Part shown: one piece after another, positions 62,395 to 64,000 of the stretch | Layout: each line of letters begins with the position of its first letter | Position numbering within the stretch: position 1 is the first letter of the stretch | Source of the DNA: Acidobacteriota bacterium | GTDB lineage: Bacteria; Acidobacteriota; Holophagae; Acanthopleuribacterales; Acanthopleuribacteraceae | Assembly (NCBI GenBank): GCA_020637335.1 | Contig: JACJWC010000007.1 | Location: 184,737-248,736, forward strand | Direction of reading: 5' to 3' | Length of the DNA: 64,000 bases | Notes under the pieces: generated by a model | Databases searched by the model: none | Seen by the model: the letters and a program-made list of their open reading frames with translations, nothing else | What the model was told of the DNA's origin: nothing | Made by a program: the position numbers and the translations under genes

Positions 62395-63426
62395 TTAAAT
62401 TGTTTTTTGAATTTGAAATAGCCGTTCCGAGCTCATTTCTCGGTCGTCTGGTGAAGCGGATTCAAATAATCGGCCCGGCCGGTTTCCTGCCCAATCTTCG
62501 ATAAAGGATTCAAAATGCAAACGAAAATCACCCTGCGGCCAAGGTTGTAGAGGTGTAAAAACCCACTGATTTCGCATAAGGGAAATAGCGCCCAAAATCT
62601 TTCCCTTTGGCCCATGAATCGAAAGGGAACGTTGAAGAATAAATGGATCAATTTCTTCGGGCACCTCTAAGAAAAGTGCATCGCGACTATTGGCATGCGG
62701 CAATTCGAGATTCCAACGCCCAGGATCTGGTGAATCAAAATCGGGTTCCCCCACCACAAAATGGGTAGACCAAGGTTCAATCACTTGACCGTATGCGTCC
62801 TGCAGACCTTCTATCTTAAGTTGATAGTGATGGCCTGCCTGGAGAACAGGACCCATTGCCTCATGCGATCCGACCCCTCGTTTTACTCGGCCAGGATGCA
62901 AAATCAGGGTTAAACGTGTTGCAGCTTCGTTCCACAAGCCGGCATCAATTTCAACAAAGGCTGTTTCAATTGGAACGCCTGAATCGAGAAGGATTATGTG
63001 TTTTACGTCCCAAGCGCGTTTCATCGGTTGGGAGAAGGTCAGATAAAAGCGCAAAAGGTTTTGCGGCAAAACATCTGCTGCGGGCCAATGGCCAATCAGC
63101 AAGGTTTTTACCGTATCGATTTTGGGTAAGTTCAGTTCCCAGGCCGCCAGAATTTCTCGGTTAGGACTCATTAAAAAGACGCAGAACTGACTTCCGGGCT
63201 CCAATGGAAATTGGGGTTTAAAAACCAAGTCGCTACCCTTTCGCGTCTGTTGGCCTAAAATCGGTGGCAACTCAGCTATTTGGTCGCAATACGTCCTGTT
63301 CCACGCCAATATTTGGCTGCCTTTGGCGGCGCCAACGTAAACGATTTGGCCATCAAAAGGTCGATCGGCTGGCGACTCCCAGCGAAACCCCCCAAGAGCG
63401 AGTAACCCAAGATAAAACACAATCAC
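62395..63426 (-). CDS. Secreted Ig-fold protein of unknown function
   Basis: 343 residues starting GTG with a short hydrophobic N-terminus (MIVFYLGLLALGGF). The middle (RFYLTFSQPMKRAWDVKHII, ATRLTLILHPGRVKRGVGSH, HHYQLKIEGLQDAYGQVIEP) matches the bacterial Ig-like pattern 'TFSxPM...LTLxPxxxL..G..Y.L.I..L.D..G' found in SbsA-type domains; two copies may be present. The GTG overlaps the stop of the upstream gene (GTGA), so they form a pair. Role unknown, probably envelope or extracellular. Confidence 0.7.
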   Translation of the reverse strand: MIVFYLGLLALGGFRWESPADRPFDGQIVYVGAAKGSQILAWNRTYCDQIAELPPILGQQTRKGSDLVFKPQFPLEPGSQFCVFLMSPNREILAAWELNLPKIDTVKTLLIGHWPAADVLPQNLLRFYLTFSQPMKRAWDVKHIILLDSGVPIETAFVEIDAGLWNEAATRLTLILHPGRVKRGVGSHEAMGPVLQAGHHYQLKIEGLQDAYGQVIEPWSTHFVVGEPDFDSPDPGRWNLELPHANSRDALFLEVPEEIDPFILQRSLSIHGPKGKILGAISLMRNQWVFTPLQPWPQGDFRLHFESFIEDWAGNRPGRLFESASPDDREMSSERLFQIQKTI

Positions 63427-64000
63427 AGACGTCGCGTCTCCATTAAGCCCAAATCCAAAGATCCATTTGGGTTGCGTTGCAGAATAACCAGGTAATCATC
63501 GCTGTAGTTATCGGCTTGTAACACACCGGCCCCAGATCGGATTTCATAAGGGAACCCGGCCGCATAGGATGTGGGCTTCTCGGTGATGGAACCTTCGAAT
63601 TCTGCAAGCTTGTTAAGCGGCAAAACCATCATCGGTAGATTGGAATTGACTAATAACACGCGCGGCTCGCCCTTTTTGTTGTACTGCAACATTTCCAATG
63701 GGTAATTTCCTGAGCCAAACTCACCCAAAGTTCGGCCTTTCACGTGTCCTCCCGATTTGAGCTGCTCTTCGGAAAATTGCACAAAAGGCGTGCACAGATA
63801 GGCGGCCAAAAGACTGGTCTGCCCCTTAAGCTTTACCGGTAACAGCGTGCGGATGGGTGCATGCGTTTCAAACGCGCCATGCGCTCCGTGAAAAATTTCC
63901 AAGGTTACGCCTGATTTGGTTTTCTGATTAAACGGAAAATCAAATTGCCAGAGGGATGAGGCGAACTCCTCATTGCACAGGCCACTAACCCAGAGCTTAC
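63423..64000 (-). CDS. Unknown protein, C-terminal part (continues beyond window)
   Basis: An open frame of 192 codons that runs past the right edge with no stop; the start lies outside the window. Readable stretches include LEIFHGAHGAFETHAPIRTL, AAYLCTPFVQFSEEQLKSGG, RVLLVNSNLPMMVLPLNKLA and LVILQRNPNGSLDLGLMETR. No family recognised. It is the first gene of a pair with the secreted Ig-fold protein, coupled by a GTGA overlap, so an exported or envelope location is plausible. Confidence 0.6.
   Translation of the reverse strand, partial: KLWVSGLCNEEFASSLWQFDFPFNQKTKSGVTLEIFHGAHGAFETHAPIRTLLPVKLKGQTSLLAAYLCTPFVQFSEEQLKSGGHVKGRTLGEFGSGNYPLEMLQYNKKGEPRVLLVNSNLPMMVLPLNKLAEFEGSITEKPTSYAAGFPYEIRSGAGVLQADNYSDDYLVILQRNPNGSLDLGLMETRRL

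Overview
The window is chromosomal DNA of a free-living, motile, Gram-negative bacterium. It has two large TonB-dependent outer-membrane receptors with an N-terminal carboxypeptidase-regulatory-like domain, a propeller-type sensor kinase, ECF sigma/anti-sigma modules, pyruvate:ferredoxin oxidoreductase, a chemoreceptor, and many secreted proteases and Ig/CBM proteins. Base composition looks near 50 % GC. This mix resembles marine Acidobacteriota of the Holophagae/Acanthopleuribacter type, but that is an inference from gene content; no rRNA, tRNA, CRISPR array, phage or insertion sequence was seen.

Layout. 1-1290: the end of a glyoxalase-fold protein and a small secreted metzincin protease. 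1403-7941: histidine utilisation, with hutC-hutU-hutI-hutF leftward and hutH divergent; two near-identical 12-bp palindromes sit just before hutC and hutH. 7938-10940: a leftward run with a 2OG-Fe(II) oxygenase, a coiled-coil protein, a two-helix membrane protein, a lone receiver domain and an exported methyltransferase. 11036-16474: a secreted protein, an anti-sigma/ECF sigma pair and a divergent TonB-dependent receptor. 16475-17538: about 1 kb without genes, holding a strong terminator and an inverted pair of nested-hairpin repeats. 17539-21308: a propeller histidine kinase and LytTR response regulator. 21435-26590: a putative HExxH protein, a secreted metalloprotease with its small partner, and a three-gene sigma module whose first gene has a seven-fold HKG repeat.

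26840-31421: pyruvate:ferredoxin oxidoreductase plus a dihydroorotate-dehydrogenase-like protein. 31616-39561: a secreted metallo-beta-lactamase-fold hydrolase, a TakP-like TRAP transporter split over divergent units, YceH, an M28 peptidase and two acetyltransferases. 39931-42894: a second TonB-dependent receptor behind a leader with an orphan terminator. 43276-47552: a VOC protein and a 1271-residue secreted protein with Ig, CBM6 and two related laminin-G-like modules. 47664-51520: a chemoreceptor with a sigma-28-like promoter, a small membrane protein and class I fumarase. 51697-56567: a secreted protein, PlsC-CdsA for phospholipid synthesis, a CysZ/EI24-like membrane protein, bacteriohemerythrin and SbcD. 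56564-64000: SbcC and a set of poorly characterised small or secreted proteins, the last cut by the window edge.

Taken together the genes point to a heterotroph living on protein and amino acids: secreted proteases and outer-membrane receptors bring in peptides, the hut pathway turns histidine into N-formylglutamate, and TRAP uptake of 2-oxo acids, pyruvate:ferredoxin oxidoreductase and fumarase feed central metabolism. No single unmistakable new system was found. The best leads are the HKG-repeat/sigma module, the large CBM/Ig protein with an unassigned N-terminal half, the inverted hairpin repeats and the regulatory sites before hut and the chemoreceptor.
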